Below, in pieces: positions 34,905-44,164 of a stretch of 64,000 bases of DNA (positions within the stretch are counted from its first letter, which is position 1; every line of letters starts with the position of its first letter). The DNA is from Phycobacter azelaicus (GTDB lineage Bacteria > Pseudomonadota > Alphaproteobacteria > Rhodobacterales > Rhodobacteraceae): contig NZ_WKFH01000003.1 of assembly GCF_014884385.1 (NCBI RefSeq), positions 682,001 through 746,000 of the forward strand, written 5' to 3'. The notes below the pieces were generated by a model that saw only the letters and a list, made by a program, of their open reading frames with translations, was not told the DNA's origin and searched no databases. The position numbers and the translations under genes were made by a program.

Positions 34905-35696
34905 ATGTCCGGACAGTTGAGCGGCAAACGGGGCCTGATCATGGGCGTTGCCAACGAGCGTTCCATCGCCTGGGGCATTGCCAAGGCGATGGCGGACGCA
35001 GGCGCCGAGCTGGCCTTTACCTATCAGGGTGAGGCCTTTGGCAAACGGCTGGAGCCGCTGGCGGCCTCGGTGGGCAGCGATTTCATGGTCGATGTGGATG
35101 TGACCGACGATGCCTCGCTTGATGCGGCTTTCGAACAGCTGGGCGCGCGCTGGCCGACGATCGATTTCCTGGTGCACGCGATTGCCTATTCGGACAAGTC
35201 AGAGCTAACGGGGCGCTTCATCAACACCAGCCGCGCGAACTTCAAGAATTCCATGGATATCTCGGCCTATTCCTTCATCGAGGTGGCGCGCCGCGCCTAT
35301 CCGATGATGCAGGAAAACGGCGGCACGCTTTTGACGCTGACCTATGGCGGCTCGAACCGGGTGACCCCGAACTACAACGTCATGGGCGTGGCCAAGGCGG
35401 CCCTGGAAAGCGCAACCCGCTATCTGGCCAATGACCTTGGCCCTGAAGGCATCCGCGTCAATGCAATCTCGCCCGGCCCGATGAAAACGCTGGCTGGCGC
35501 AGCCATTGGCGGCGCGCGCAAGACCTACAAGCACACCGAGCAAAACGCCCCCATGCGCTCGAACGCAACACTTGAAGCGGTGGGCGGTACCGCCGTCTAC
35601 CTGGCCTCTGATGCCGGGGCCTATACGACCGGCGAGATCATCCGCGTCGATGGTGGCTTTCATATCCTCGGCATGCCGCAGCAGGAAAACCTGTAA
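34905..35696 (+). CDS. fabI: Enoyl-ACP reductase (NADH), FabI
   Basis: A 263-residue short-chain-type enoyl-ACP reductase. The cofactor loop is GLIMGVANERSIAWGIA, the catalytic Tyr-Lys pair lies in YNVMGVAKAAL, and AISPGPMKTLAG precedes the substrate loop. It finishes each elongation cycle and is the type of enzyme inhibited by triclosan. It is cotranscribed with fabB (6-base gap) and followed by a terminator. Confidence 0.95.
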   Translation: MSGQLSGKRGLIMGVANERSIAWGIAKAMADAGAELAFTYQGEAFGKRLEPLAASVGSDFMVDVDVTDDASLDAAFEQLGARWPTIDFLVHAIAYSDKSELTGRFINTSRANFKNSMDISAYSFIEVARRAYPMMQENGGTLLTLTYGGSNRVTPNYNVMGVAKAALESATRYLANDLGPEGIRVNAISPGPMKTLAGAAIGGARKTYKHTEQNAPMRSNATLEAVGGTAVYLASDAGAYTTGEIIRVDGGFHILGMPQQENL

Positions 35697-35724
35697 GACA
35701 CTGCTCTCAGACGATTGCGATTAC

Positions 35725-35755
35725 GGGCGTCTCAGTAGGGCGCCCTTTTCTTTTG
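35725..35755 (+). terminator. Terminator after fabI
   Basis: GGGCG and CGCCC form a 5-bp stem around an 11-nt loop, followed by TTTTCTTTT. It is 29 bases past the fabI stop. Confidence 0.6.
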
Positions 35756-35773
35756 CTATGGTCAATAGTCAGA

Positions 35774-36397
35774 TCAGGTCTGATCCTGCCCCGCATCTGC
35801 CGCGGCACCCTGATCCTTCTCCTGCACCTTGCGGCGGGAGCGCGCGAGGGCAGCCTGAAACCCCTCGCCATCCCCGAATTCGGAGAACTCGGCATAGCGG
35901 GCATGCGCCCCTTCGACACGGGCGGCATGTTTGATAGGGCACCAATAGGCCTCGGTCCGACTGGCCACCTCGCGCACCCAGGCGATCACCCCGTTGCAGT
36001 AGCCACAATAGACGCAGTTCAGCTTTTGCACCCAGTTGAGATAGGCCAAATGCTGCCGGTCCATGCGGATGTAATCGCCCTGGGGCACCTTGGGGATTCC
36101 GTAGACCGGGAAACAGGCGGCCTGGTAGATGATAACGAACAGATGCAACAGAACGAAGGGAATGATCAGGCTGTAGATGAAGGGCGCCGTCAGCAACACC
36201 ATTGGGCGCGTATAGGCGAGAAAGCGCAGCCAGCGAATCCTCAGAGCCCGGTGTTGGCGCCGCGCCTCTTCCTCCCAGACGATGCGTCCGTTTTCCAGCT
36301 TGTACCGGAAAGCAACGCGTTTCTCGGCGATTTCCTCTTCCAGCTCGTCCTGAAGGGTCCGCATCCGCGCCAGAAGGTCGTCCATTCGCGTGCTCAT
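35774..36397 (-). CDS. Conserved two-helix membrane protein with a Cys cluster
   Basis: A 207-residue protein with a charged coiled-coil N-terminus (residues 1-50, basic and acidic), a hydrophobic region of about 40 residues (RPMVLLTAPFIYSLIIPFVLL and on) that forms one or two helices, and then a Cys cluster LNCVYCGYCNG with a further Cys in YWCPIKH. Four such cysteines could bind a zinc or an Fe-S cluster. The C-terminus is charged and disordered. I recognise it only as a conserved alphaproteobacterial type, with no assigned role. It is convergent with fabI. Confidence 0.7.
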   Translation of the reverse strand: MSTRMDDLLARMRTLQDELEEEIAEKRVAFRYKLENGRIVWEEEARRQHRALRIRWLRFLAYTRPMVLLTAPFIYSLIIPFVLLHLFVIIYQAACFPVYGIPKVPQGDYIRMDRQHLAYLNWVQKLNCVYCGYCNGVIAWVREVASRTEAYWCPIKHAARVEGAHARYAEFSEFGDGEGFQAALARSRRKVQEKDQGAAADAGQDQT

Positions 36398-36457
36398 ACT
36401 CTATCCTCCAGACTTGCGCGGATCACCCCGGATCGCGCCCCTGCACCCTGTGCCATT

Positions 36458-37522
36458 CTATGCCGTTGCGGCCCGCCATTCGTCGATCAGCACATTCATG
36501 ATGTCTACGGCAGAGCCGGTACGGGCGCGCGGCGCGCCTGTCCCGGCCCACTGCGCTCCAAAACCTGCTACTCCCGCCGATTTGGCTGCGGCGTTGAGAG
36601 CCTTTCCCGCATCATATGCGATCGGGTAATCGGGCGGTACAGCTTCGGCAGTCTCAGTTGCCCAGGCAGTAAACTCATTGGCCAGGCAACGCGCGGGACG
36701 ACCCGATATGGCCGCGGTCATCGTCGTGTTTTTCGCGGCACCCGAATGCAGCGCAGCGCGGTATCCCGCATCGGCAAGGCTCTCGTCGCAATCAATGAAG
36801 GCGGTTCCCAGTTGCGCGGCCACAGCGCCAAGGCTCAGGGCTTTGGCAATATCCCCCCCATCCATCAGCCCACCAGCCGTGACAACGGGGATATTTAGCT
36901 CGCCCACGAGGATCCGTGTCAGGTCAAGGGCGCTGAGGCGCGCATCCTCTGCATCCGCATCGAAAACTCCCCGGTGGCCGCCCGCCTCCCAACCCTGCGC
37001 CACCACGGCATCAATGCCTGCAGCAGCAATGGTTCGTGCTTCCGCAAGGGACGTGGCCGTTGCCATCAGGGCGATACCCACATCCTTCAACGCTCTGATA
37101 ACGTCCGAACCGGGCACACCAAAGTGAAAGCTGACGACTGCAGGTCGCTCCGCAAGCAACATCTGCAACATCCGCATATCGACAAGGAAGCTGGTATATA
37201 TCTCTGAGAGAGTGCTCGGCGGAGAAGCGCCAAAGCTCTCAAATACCGGCGCCATCAGATTGAGCCAATCAGTCTCTCGGGCGGGATCGGGCTGAGCTGG
37301 CCTATGACAGAAGACATTGACATTGAATGGGCGGTCCGTCAGCGCGCGGGTCTGCCGGATCATTTCCCTCGCCTTTTCGACACCGGAGGCACCAATGCCA
37401 AGCGCACCGAGTCCGCCTGAATTGCTGACCGCGGCTGCCATGGCAGGAGAGCTGACGCCCGCCATGGGCGACTGACAGATCGGAACGGTGACCCCCAGTG
37501 TGTTGATCAGGTCCTCAGGCAT
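36458..37522 (-). CDS. Nitronate monooxygenase (NMO class I)
   Basis: A 354-residue FMN enzyme. QSPMAGVSSPAMAAAVSNSGG at the N-terminus and AQGWEAGGHRGVF with the catalytic His are the NMO signatures, followed by the phosphate-binding AGGLMDGGDIAKALSLGA. It oxidises nitronates (for example of 3-nitropropionate), protecting against these toxins. No clear operon partner. A FabK-type function is less likely since FabI is present. Confidence 0.87.
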   Translation of the reverse strand: MPEDLINTLGVTVPICQSPMAGVSSPAMAAAVSNSGGLGALGIGASGVEKAREMIRQTRALTDRPFNVNVFCHRPAQPDPARETDWLNLMAPVFESFGASPPSTLSEIYTSFLVDMRMLQMLLAERPAVVSFHFGVPGSDVIRALKDVGIALMATATSLAEARTIAAAGIDAVVAQGWEAGGHRGVFDADAEDARLSALDLTRILVGELNIPVVTAGGLMDGGDIAKALSLGAVAAQLGTAFIDCDESLADAGYRAALHSGAAKNTTMTAAISGRPARCLANEFTAWATETAEAVPPDYPIAYDAGKALNAAAKSAGVAGFGAQWAGTGAPRARTGSAVDIMNVLIDEWRAATA

Positions 37523-37894
37523 ATTGCACCCCTTTCCTCGTGAACAGGAAAGCTGTTGCCCCCGGGCAGTGCAAGGAAGAAATCCGGTGCGCTTCCGAGG
37601 CAGTGACTCCCAACCGCCGCAAAGCCATCAATGATGGCCCTGCTCACGTTGGGCCTGCCAGCGCGCTTTGCGTGCTGCCGCCCTGATCGAGATCGGGACA
37701 ACAGCAGTAAAACTGTCGCGCCGCGGATGCAGATGCGGCCCGCCCAAGATGCGATTTTGGCCAATGCCACAACTCGTTTCAGCGCCCCGATTGCGCCGCG
37801 CAGCGGCGCTACGCCCAACCGACAGTGGACGGATCCTTGATCCGGCGTCTTCGGGCGGGAGCTCCAACGCCGCACCCGCTCCTGTCTTTCGCGA
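37523..37894. other. Gene-free stretch between the nitronate monooxygenase and the FKBP
   Basis: Several open frames occur in 372 bases but none has a convincing family match, start site or codon pattern. The stretch does contain a perfect 7-bp hairpin with a 3-nt loop (GCGCCGC/GCGGCGC at 37793-37809) that resembles the first hairpin of the repeat at 48374. Confidence 0.5.
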
Positions 37895-38323
37895 TCAGTT
37901 GATCGAGACCAGTTCAATGTCGAAAATCAGATCCTTGCCAGCCAGCGGATGATTTGCATCCAGCGTCACCGTCGCCTCATCGGCTTCGACAACTGTTACC
38001 GGCAGAATCTGCCCTTCCGGGGTCTGCATCTGCAGCTGGGTGCCCGGCTCAAGCGGAATATCGTCCGGGATTCCTTCGCGTGGGATGGCCTGACGCGCAT
38101 CAGGGTTGGATGGCCCGTAGGCGTCTTCGCAGGCGATCTCCAGAGTCTTCTTGTCGCCAGCGACCATCCCCGGCAGACCGGCATCCATGCCGCCGATCAC
38201 ATGACCCGCGCCAACGGTGAATTCCAGCGGATCGCGTCCCTCGGAGCTGTCAAAGACGGTGCCATCCGTCAATCGTCCCGTGTAGTGGATGCGCACGGTA
38301 TCGCCGTTCTTTACTTCGGTCAT
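37895..38323 (-). CDS. FKBP-type peptidyl-prolyl isomerase (SlyD-like)
   Basis: A 142-residue protein with the split FKBP fold of SlyD. VRIHYTGRLTDGTVFDSSEG opens it, GHVIGGMDAGLPGM contributes the active site, and an inserted IF-domain is followed by LDANHPLAGKDLIFDIEL. It catalyses proline isomerisation and acts as a chaperone; the His-rich metal tail of E. coli SlyD is absent. It appears monocistronic. Confidence 0.93.
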   Translation of the reverse strand: MTEVKNGDTVRIHYTGRLTDGTVFDSSEGRDPLEFTVGAGHVIGGMDAGLPGMVAGDKKTLEIACEDAYGPSNPDARQAIPREGIPDDIPLEPGTQLQMQTPEGQILPVTVVEADEATVTLDANHPLAGKDLIFDIELVSIN

Positions 38324-38626
38324 GAGACCTCCAGATCAAGCTTGGGTTTTAAAGGGCGCGACCCTACAGGTTCAGTCTGCAATGTAAACCCGAAGTCGCC
38401 CCCATGGTATACTGCGACCGAAAGCACAGAAAGCCGAAGCGCCCGAACGACGTTTCGTAGATCCTTTCAATCTTCATGTGCCGATAATCCCAAACGCAGC
38501 GCTCAGGTTGTGCGGGCCAGATCCTAGCCCCATATCGCTCCTGCGCTAACAGGATTGTGACCCATACAACTTTGCACTTTTGCAATGGCTTCCTCCTGTG
38601 ACAGTGTTGCGGCAACGGAGGACCCC
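38324..38626. other. Gene-free stretch between the FKBP and the HAD dehalogenase
   Basis: About 303 bases with no recognised gene. Short frames on the minus strand look random in composition. It presumably holds the two divergent promoters, but I cannot pick convincing hexamers. Confidence 0.45.
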
Positions 38627-39313
38627 ATGCCCATCACAACCTGTGTTTTCGATGCCTATGGCACGCTATTCGATGTCGCCGCCGCCGCGCGCCAAGCTGC
38701 AACTGAACCCGACTTCCCGCAGTTGGCCAACAAATGGGCCGAGCTCGCGGGGCACTGGCGCCTGAAGCAGTTGCAATACACCTGGCTGCGGGCCGTGACC
38801 GGCGCCCATGCGGATTTTTGGGAGGTCACGCAGAACGGGCTGGACTGGGCGCTTGAGGCAACCGGCCTTGCCGGTGATGCCCCCCTGCGGAAGCGCCTTC
38901 TGGCGCTTTACTGGGAGCTTCAGGCCTACCCGGAGGTGCCGAAGATGCTCACCCAGCTGAAAGAGGCCGGTTTCAACACCGCGATCCTCTCCAACGGCTC
39001 CCCCGGCATGCTGGAGGGCTGCGTGCAATCGGCCGGAGTGGGCGCTGTTCTGGACGATGTGCTGTCGGTTGAAAGCGTCGGCGTGTTCAAACCCCACTCC
39101 AGCGTCTATGACCTTGTCGGCGAACGCTTCTCCTGCGCGCCTTCTGAGGTGCTTTTTGTGTCGTCGAACGGCTGGGATGCGGCTGCGGCCACGGGATACG
39201 GGTTCGAGACGGCATGGGTGAACCGCGCCAGTGAGCCGATGGACCGCCTGCCCTGGTCGCCGAAGCATGTCCTCAGCGATCTGACCACGATCCCGGATAT
39301 CGCCAAAGGCTGA
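38627..39313 (+). CDS. Haloacid dehalogenase, type II
   Basis: A 228-residue HAD hydrolase. The nucleophile motif is CVFDAYGTLFD, the second is LSNGSPGML, and FKPHSSVYDLV gives the catalytic Lys; these follow the L-2-haloacid dehalogenase pattern. ATG at 38627 has GGAGG six bases upstream. It would hydrolyse (S)-2-haloacids to (R)-2-hydroxyacids. The alpha/beta hydrolase gene starts 30 bases downstream, giving a possible operon. Confidence 0.88.
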   Translation: MPITTCVFDAYGTLFDVAAAARQAATEPDFPQLANKWAELAGHWRLKQLQYTWLRAVTGAHADFWEVTQNGLDWALEATGLAGDAPLRKRLLALYWELQAYPEVPKMLTQLKEAGFNTAILSNGSPGMLEGCVQSAGVGAVLDDVLSVESVGVFKPHSSVYDLVGERFSCAPSEVLFVSSNGWDAAAATGYGFETAWVNRASEPMDRLPWSPKHVLSDLTTIPDIAKG

Positions 39314-39343
39314 CCCTCAGCTTCAAAGGAGCTCATCGCACAG

Positions 39344-40180
39344 ATGCCGCACTTCACCACCACGGACGGGCTGTCGCTCCATTACACCGATACCGGGAAG
39401 GCAAGCCCCCTGCCGCTGATCTGCCTGCCGGGCCTCACCCGCGACGGGCAGGATTTTCGCTATTTCGCACCGCACGCTACGCGCTATCGCATGATCACAC
39501 TGGATGCGCGCGGTCGAGGACGGTCCGATCATGATACCAATATCGCCAACTACAACGTCATGCGCGAGGCGCAGGATGTTACCGAACTGATGGATCACTT
39601 AGGCCTGGAACAGGCGGCAATTCTCGGTACCTCGCGTGGGGGGATGGTGGCCATGGTTCTGGCCGCCACCGCGAAGGAGCGTCTTTGCGCCGTGTTGCTG
39701 AACGATGTGGGGCCGGAAATCCCGCAAGACGGCATTGCCCGCATCATGGAATACGTGGGCCGTCGCCCCGCCGCCAAGACCCATGACAAGGCTGCCGAAA
39801 CACTGGCCGCCCTGATGGCGCCCGCCTTCCCGGATGTGCCTCTCACACGTTGGCGCGAAGAGGTAGAGGTTTTTTACGACGAAACGCCGGATGGCCTAAG
39901 CCTGCGCTACGATACCCGCCTGCGCGATGCGCTGCTGGAGCAGTCCAAGGTGGGCCCACCGCCCGATCTGTGGCCCCTGTTCATGGCGCTTGAGGGGCTG
40001 CCCTGCGGCGTGATCCGGGGCGCCAACTCGGACGTGCTGAGCCATGAAACCTTCCTTGAGATGCAGCGCCGCCTACCGGACTTGAAGGCTGTAGAACTCA
40101 ACAACCGCGGCCATGTTCCGTTTCTTGACGAACCCGCTGCGCTTTCACTTATTCATTCCCTATTGGACCAGATTAAATGA
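39344..40180 (+). CDS. Alpha/beta fold hydrolase
   Basis: A 278-residue hydrolase with the nucleophile in GTSRGGMVAM, an acid near GVIRGANSDVLS and the catalytic His in NNRGHVPFLDEP. Typical of esterases or C-C hydrolases of the alpha/beta family; substrate unknown. Its stop overlaps the start of the dehydratase gene by four bases (ATGA), so the two are translationally coupled. Confidence 0.85.
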   Translation: MPHFTTTDGLSLHYTDTGKASPLPLICLPGLTRDGQDFRYFAPHATRYRMITLDARGRGRSDHDTNIANYNVMREAQDVTELMDHLGLEQAAILGTSRGGMVAMVLAATAKERLCAVLLNDVGPEIPQDGIARIMEYVGRRPAAKTHDKAAETLAALMAPAFPDVPLTRWREEVEVFYDETPDGLSLRYDTRLRDALLEQSKVGPPPDLWPLFMALEGLPCGVIRGANSDVLSHETFLEMQRRLPDLKAVELNNRGHVPFLDEPAALSLIHSLLDQIK

Positions 40181-41154
40181 CTTCCATTGCCATGATCGAA
40201 GCCGCCGCCGAGCGGATCAAAGGCCACGCCCGCAAAACACCTCTTCTGTCGTCCCCCTTCCTGGACGAGATCGCGGGACGCCGCCTGCTGGTCAAGCCCG
40301 AGTGCCTGCAGCACACAGGATCCTTCAAGTTCCGCGGCGGCTGGGCGGCGCTGTCGGCGATGGAGGAGGAAGCCCGCAAACGCGGCGTGATCGCCTATTC
40401 CAGCGGCAACCATGCCCAGGGCGTCGCTGCGGCGGCAAAGGCCCATGGCGCACCAGCTGTGATCATAATGCCCGCCGATGCGCCACAGCTGAAGATCGAC
40501 AACACCCGCGCGCTGGGGGCCGAGGTGGTGCTTTATGACCGGGTCGGTGGTGAAAGCCGCGAAGACCTGGGAGATCACTATGCAACAACGCGCGGCCTCA
40601 CGCTGGTCAAACCTTATGATGAGCCAGAAGTGATCGCAGGCCAGGGCACCGTCGGCCTTGAGATCGCCCAGCAAGCCGCCGCAGAGGGCATCACCTCGGG
40701 CGACGTTCTGGTCTGCTGTGGTGGTGGTGGCCTCACCGGTGGTGTCGCACTGGCGCTGGAGGCGCGCGCTCCAGGTCTGCGCGTGCGCCCGGCTGAACCT
40801 CAAGGTTTTGACGATGTGACCCGCTCGCTGCAAAGCGGCCAGATCGAAAGCAACGCGGCCACCTCTGGGTCGATCTGCGACGCCATCCTGACACCGGCGC
40901 CAGGGGAGATCACCTTTCCGATCCTGTCGCGTCTTTGCGGTCCTGGCATTGTCATCACCGAAGAGGAGGCGCTGCGTGCCATGGCGCTGGCCTTCCTGCG
41001 ACTGAAAATTGCGGTGGAACCGGGCGGCGCGGCAGCGCTTGCGGCGGCGCTTTTCCATAGCGACCAGATCGAAGGGGACGCAGTGATCGCGGTGGCGACC
41101 GGAGGCAACGTGGATCCCGATATGTTCAAACGCGCACTAGACTTCTGCGTCTGA
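40177..41154 (+). CDS. Threonine/serine dehydratase family (fold-type II PLP enzyme)
   Basis: A 325-residue PLP protein. The PLP lysine is in HTGSFKFRGG and the phosphate loop is CCGGGGLTGG. It resembles catabolic threonine dehydratase/serine racemase enzymes without the regulatory domain of IlvA. It starts inside the stop of the hydrolase gene. The reaction could be deamination of threonine, serine or 3-hydroxyaspartate. Confidence 0.85.
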   Translation: MTSIAMIEAAAERIKGHARKTPLLSSPFLDEIAGRRLLVKPECLQHTGSFKFRGGWAALSAMEEEARKRGVIAYSSGNHAQGVAAAAKAHGAPAVIIMPADAPQLKIDNTRALGAEVVLYDRVGGESREDLGDHYATTRGLTLVKPYDEPEVIAGQGTVGLEIAQQAAAEGITSGDVLVCCGGGGLTGGVALALEARAPGLRVRPAEPQGFDDVTRSLQSGQIESNAATSGSICDAILTPAPGEITFPILSRLCGPGIVITEEEALRAMALAFLRLKIAVEPGGAAALAAALFHSDQIEGDAVIAVATGGNVDPDMFKRALDFCV

Positions 41155-41237
41155 GCAGACACCGGGCGCCCCGCTCGCTTTACCTTCCCTTACGTTCGCG
41201 GATATGGTGCGCCGGATACGTGACGGGGAGAAATATC

Positions 41238-42029
41238 ATGCAAATCGCGGATCTGGGCGATGTCCAGCTGCACTATCGTGTGGACGGGGACCCAAACGGT
41301 GCACCCATCGTTTTTGCCAATTCGCTGGGCACCGACCTCAGGGTCTGGGACGCGGTGGTGGAGCGCCTGCCTGCAGGCCTCAAGGTGATCCGCTATGACA
41401 AGCGCGGGCATGGGTTGTCCACGGTGCCTGCCGCGCCCTATTCCATGGGCGCGCTGGTGCGCGATGCCGAGCGACTGCTGGATCATCTCAATGTGCGCGA
41501 CTGTGTGTTCGTCGGCCTGTCCATCGGCGGCATGATCGCCCAGGGGCTGGCGGTGAAACGGCTTGATCAGGTGCGCGCACTGGTGCTGTCGAACACCGCC
41601 GCCAAGATCGGCACCGCAGAAATGTGGCAGGAGCGGATCAAAGCGGTCGAGGAGCAGGGCATCGAAGCCTTGGCTGACAACGTCATGGAACGCTGGTTCG
41701 CCAAGGAGTTTCGCGCCAAACCCGAGCTGACCCTGTGGCGCAACATGCTGGTGCAGCAATCGCGCGCGGGATATGCGGGCTGCTGCGCGGCTATTGCGGG
41801 CACCGATTTCTACACGCCCACCAGCGGCTTGCGCCTGCCCTGCCTCGGCTTTGCCGGAGCCGAGGATGGCTCCACCCCGCCCGATCTGGTGCGTGAAACC
41901 GTCGATCTGATCCCCGGCTCGCAGTTCCACCTGATCCGCCGCGCGGGCCACATCCCTTGCGTCGAGAAACCCGATGAATACACCCAGCGGCTGACAACCT
42001 TCCTCAAGGAGATCGGACACATTGGCTGA
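41238..42029 (+). CDS. pcaD: 3-oxoadipate enol-lactonase
   Basis: A 263-residue alpha/beta hydrolase. FANSLGTDLRVWDAVV is a hallmark of PcaD, the nucleophile sits in GLSIGGMIAQGLA, and the catalytic His is in RRAGHIPCVEKP. It hydrolyses 3-oxoadipate enol-lactone in the protocatechuate branch of the beta-ketoadipate pathway. ATG at 41238 gives the standard N-terminus. It overlaps the next gene by eight bases and precedes pcaB by one gene; pcaC, pcaH and pcaG are not here. Confidence 0.88.
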   Translation: MQIADLGDVQLHYRVDGDPNGAPIVFANSLGTDLRVWDAVVERLPAGLKVIRYDKRGHGLSTVPAAPYSMGALVRDAERLLDHLNVRDCVFVGLSIGGMIAQGLAVKRLDQVRALVLSNTAAKIGTAEMWQERIKAVEEQGIEALADNVMERWFAKEFRAKPELTLWRNMLVQQSRAGYAGCCAAIAGTDFYTPTSGLRLPCLGFAGAEDGSTPPDLVRETVDLIPGSQFHLIRRAGHIPCVEKPDEYTQRLTTFLKEIGHIG

Positions 42030-42732
42030 CTTTCTGCTGATCCACGGATCCTGCCACGGCGCCTGGTGTTGGCGCGACCTCATTCCCGCCCTTGAGGCGC
42101 GCGGCCACAAAGCCCGCGCCATCGACCTGCCCGGGCACAACGACGGGCGTGACCTCTCCAGCGGGACGCTGGAGGAAACCGCCGAGGCGATCCTCATGGC
42201 CGCCGGGCCGGACACGATCGTGCTGGGCCACTCCTGGGCCGGCTATCCGATCTCCGCCGCCGCAGAAAAGGACCCGAGTCGCCTGCGTGGGCTGATCTAT
42301 CTCTGCGCTTACGTGCCGACCTCGGGCCTGTCGATGATCGACATGCGCAAGCGCGGACCGCGCCAGACCCTGGCCCATGCGGTGATCAAGGACGAAGACA
42401 GCAACAGCTACACCATCGACCGCGCCGAAGTTCCGCGCCTGTTCTACCACGACTGCCCGGAGGAAGCCGTCACTTACGCGCTGGAGCGCCTTTGCCCGCA
42501 ACCGATCCGGCCACAGGACACGCCGCTGACCATCGGCAGCAACTGGGAGAGCACCTCCAAGGCCTATATCCGCTGCGCGGGTGACCAGACCATCCCGCCC
42601 GAATACCAGGCCGATATGGTAAAGGACTGGCCCGCGGAGCGCCTGCACGTGATGGAGACCTCCCACTCTCCTTTCTTCGCCGCGCCGGACGCGCTGGCGG
42701 ATCTGATTACCCGGATCGAAAAGGATCTCTGA
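42022..42732 (+). CDS. Alpha/beta fold hydrolase (esterase/hydroxynitrile-lyase type)
   Basis: A 236-residue protein that starts at TTG 42022, overlapping pcaD by eight bases. FLLIHGSCHGAWCWRDLIP, the nucleophile GHSWAGYPI and the catalytic His in METSHSPFFAAP are as in MES/HNL-like plant-type esterases. Members hydrolyse small esters, for example methyl salicylate. Because it lies between pcaD and pcaB, it may feed an aromatic ester into protocatechuate catabolism, but this is a guess. Confidence 0.82.
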   Translation: MADFLLIHGSCHGAWCWRDLIPALEARGHKARAIDLPGHNDGRDLSSGTLEETAEAILMAAGPDTIVLGHSWAGYPISAAAEKDPSRLRGLIYLCAYVPTSGLSMIDMRKRGPRQTLAHAVIKDEDSNSYTIDRAEVPRLFYHDCPEEAVTYALERLCPQPIRPQDTPLTIGSNWESTSKAYIRCAGDQTIPPEYQADMVKDWPAERLHVMETSHSPFFAAPDALADLITRIEKDL

Positions 42733-42733
42733 C

Positions 42734-44074
42734 ATGGCCGGATCGGTATTTGACAGCCAGCTATACGGCGATCTCTTTCCCGCTGGCGATGTGGGCCGCC
42801 TGTTCAGCGACAGCGCCGAAATCCGCGCCATGCTGCTGGTCGAAGGCGCCCTGGCCAAGGCCCAAGGCGCCGCAGGCGTTATCCCCGAGATCAGCGCCGC
42901 CGCCATTCAGCGTGCGGTGATGGAGGTCGCGCTCGACCCCGGCGCGCTGCGCAAGGCCACGGGCCAGAACGGCGTGCCCGTGCCCGCGCTGGTCGCCGCC
43001 CTGCGCAGCGAGATGAATGCGCCGGAACATGCGCAATACGTCCACTGGGGCGCTACCTCGCAGGACATCATGGACACCGGGCTGATGCTGCGCTTGCGTC
43101 AGGCCTTGGCCGCCATCGAGGCCGATCTGAAGGCTGTGCTTGGCGCTTTGTCGGCGCTCGCCCGCGCCCATGGCGAACTGCCGATGCCCGCCCGCACCTA
43201 TGGCCAACACGCAACGCCCACCAGTTTCGGCGCCGTTGTCGCCGCTTGGGGCGCTCCGCTGATCGCATTGTTGGAAGAGCTGCCGACCTTGCGCCAGTCC
43301 TGCCTTCTGGTCTCGCTCTCGGGCGCAGCCGGAACCGCAGGAGCACTAGGACCCAAGGCGCCGGACCTGCGCGCTGCGCTGGCCGAGGGGCTGTCGCTGA
43401 GCGATCCCGGACGCAGCTGGCATACGGACCGCAGCCCGGTTACGCGCATTGCGGACTGGCTGGTGCGCGTGAACATCACTCTTGGCAAAATGGGCGAGGA
43501 TTGCATCGCACTGGTGCAGACTGGCATTCAGGAGATCCGCCTTGGCGGCGCCGGCGCATCATCGACCATGCCGCAGAAACAGAACCCGGTGGCGCCCTCG
43601 GCGCTGGTCGCACTGGCGCGGCAAGGATCGGGACTACTCACGGTTCTGCACGGGGCCTCCATGCAGCAGCATCAGCGCGATGGCGCCGCCTGGTTTACCG
43701 AATGGATGTGCCTGCCGCAGATCGTGCTGGGCGCTGCAAGTGCTGCCACCACGGCAAAGGCGCTTGCCGCCGGGATCACGCCCAACGCGGATGCCATGGC
43801 CGCAGCACTGGACAGCGGGCTCGACATGATCCATGCCGAGGCGCTGAGCTTTGCCCTGACCGAAACCCTGCCCCGCCCAGAGGCACAAGCGGCCGTGAAA
43901 CGGCTCTGCCTTGAGGCCAATGAGAGCCAGACACAGCTGGGCGCCCTGGCTGCACGGGAATTCCCTGATCTGGATACCAAAGCCCTGTTCGATCCGACCC
44001 GGCAACTGGGACATGCCCCTGCGGAAGCCTTGCGTTTTGCAGAAAAAGCCGCCGAAGTCTGCGGCAAGGAATAA
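42734..44074 (+). CDS. pcaB: 3-carboxy-cis,cis-muconate cycloisomerase
   Basis: A 446-residue member of the fumarase/aspartase superfamily. The signature GASSTMPQKQNPVAPSALV is present, and the N-terminus (DSQLYGDLFPAGDVGRLFSD) is typical of PcaB. It lactonises 3-carboxy-cis,cis-muconate to 4-carboxymuconolactone, upstream of PcaC/PcaD. It starts one base after the stop of the preceding hydrolase gene, so pcaD, the hydrolase and pcaB form one operon. Confidence 0.88.
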   Translation: MAGSVFDSQLYGDLFPAGDVGRLFSDSAEIRAMLLVEGALAKAQGAAGVIPEISAAAIQRAVMEVALDPGALRKATGQNGVPVPALVAALRSEMNAPEHAQYVHWGATSQDIMDTGLMLRLRQALAAIEADLKAVLGALSALARAHGELPMPARTYGQHATPTSFGAVVAAWGAPLIALLEELPTLRQSCLLVSLSGAAGTAGALGPKAPDLRAALAEGLSLSDPGRSWHTDRSPVTRIADWLVRVNITLGKMGEDCIALVQTGIQEIRLGGAGASSTMPQKQNPVAPSALVALARQGSGLLTVLHGASMQQHQRDGAAWFTEWMCLPQIVLGAASAATTAKALAAGITPNADAMAAALDSGLDMIHAEALSFALTETLPRPEAQAAVKRLCLEANESQTQLGALAAREFPDLDTKALFDPTRQLGHAPAEALRFAEKAAEVCGKE

Positions 44075-44164
44075 CCGGGCAAGAGGCAGCAATATGCGGC
44101 GCGGGATAGACGGTTTGAGAACAGGTTTGACCCGCTCCGTGACACGTACGGCGGGTGGGTTTTG

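Noticed and set aside
37507..37917. A 136-codon frame on the minus strand next to the nitronate monooxygenase
   Set aside because: It overlaps the neighbour, has no family match, and its composition is not like local genes.
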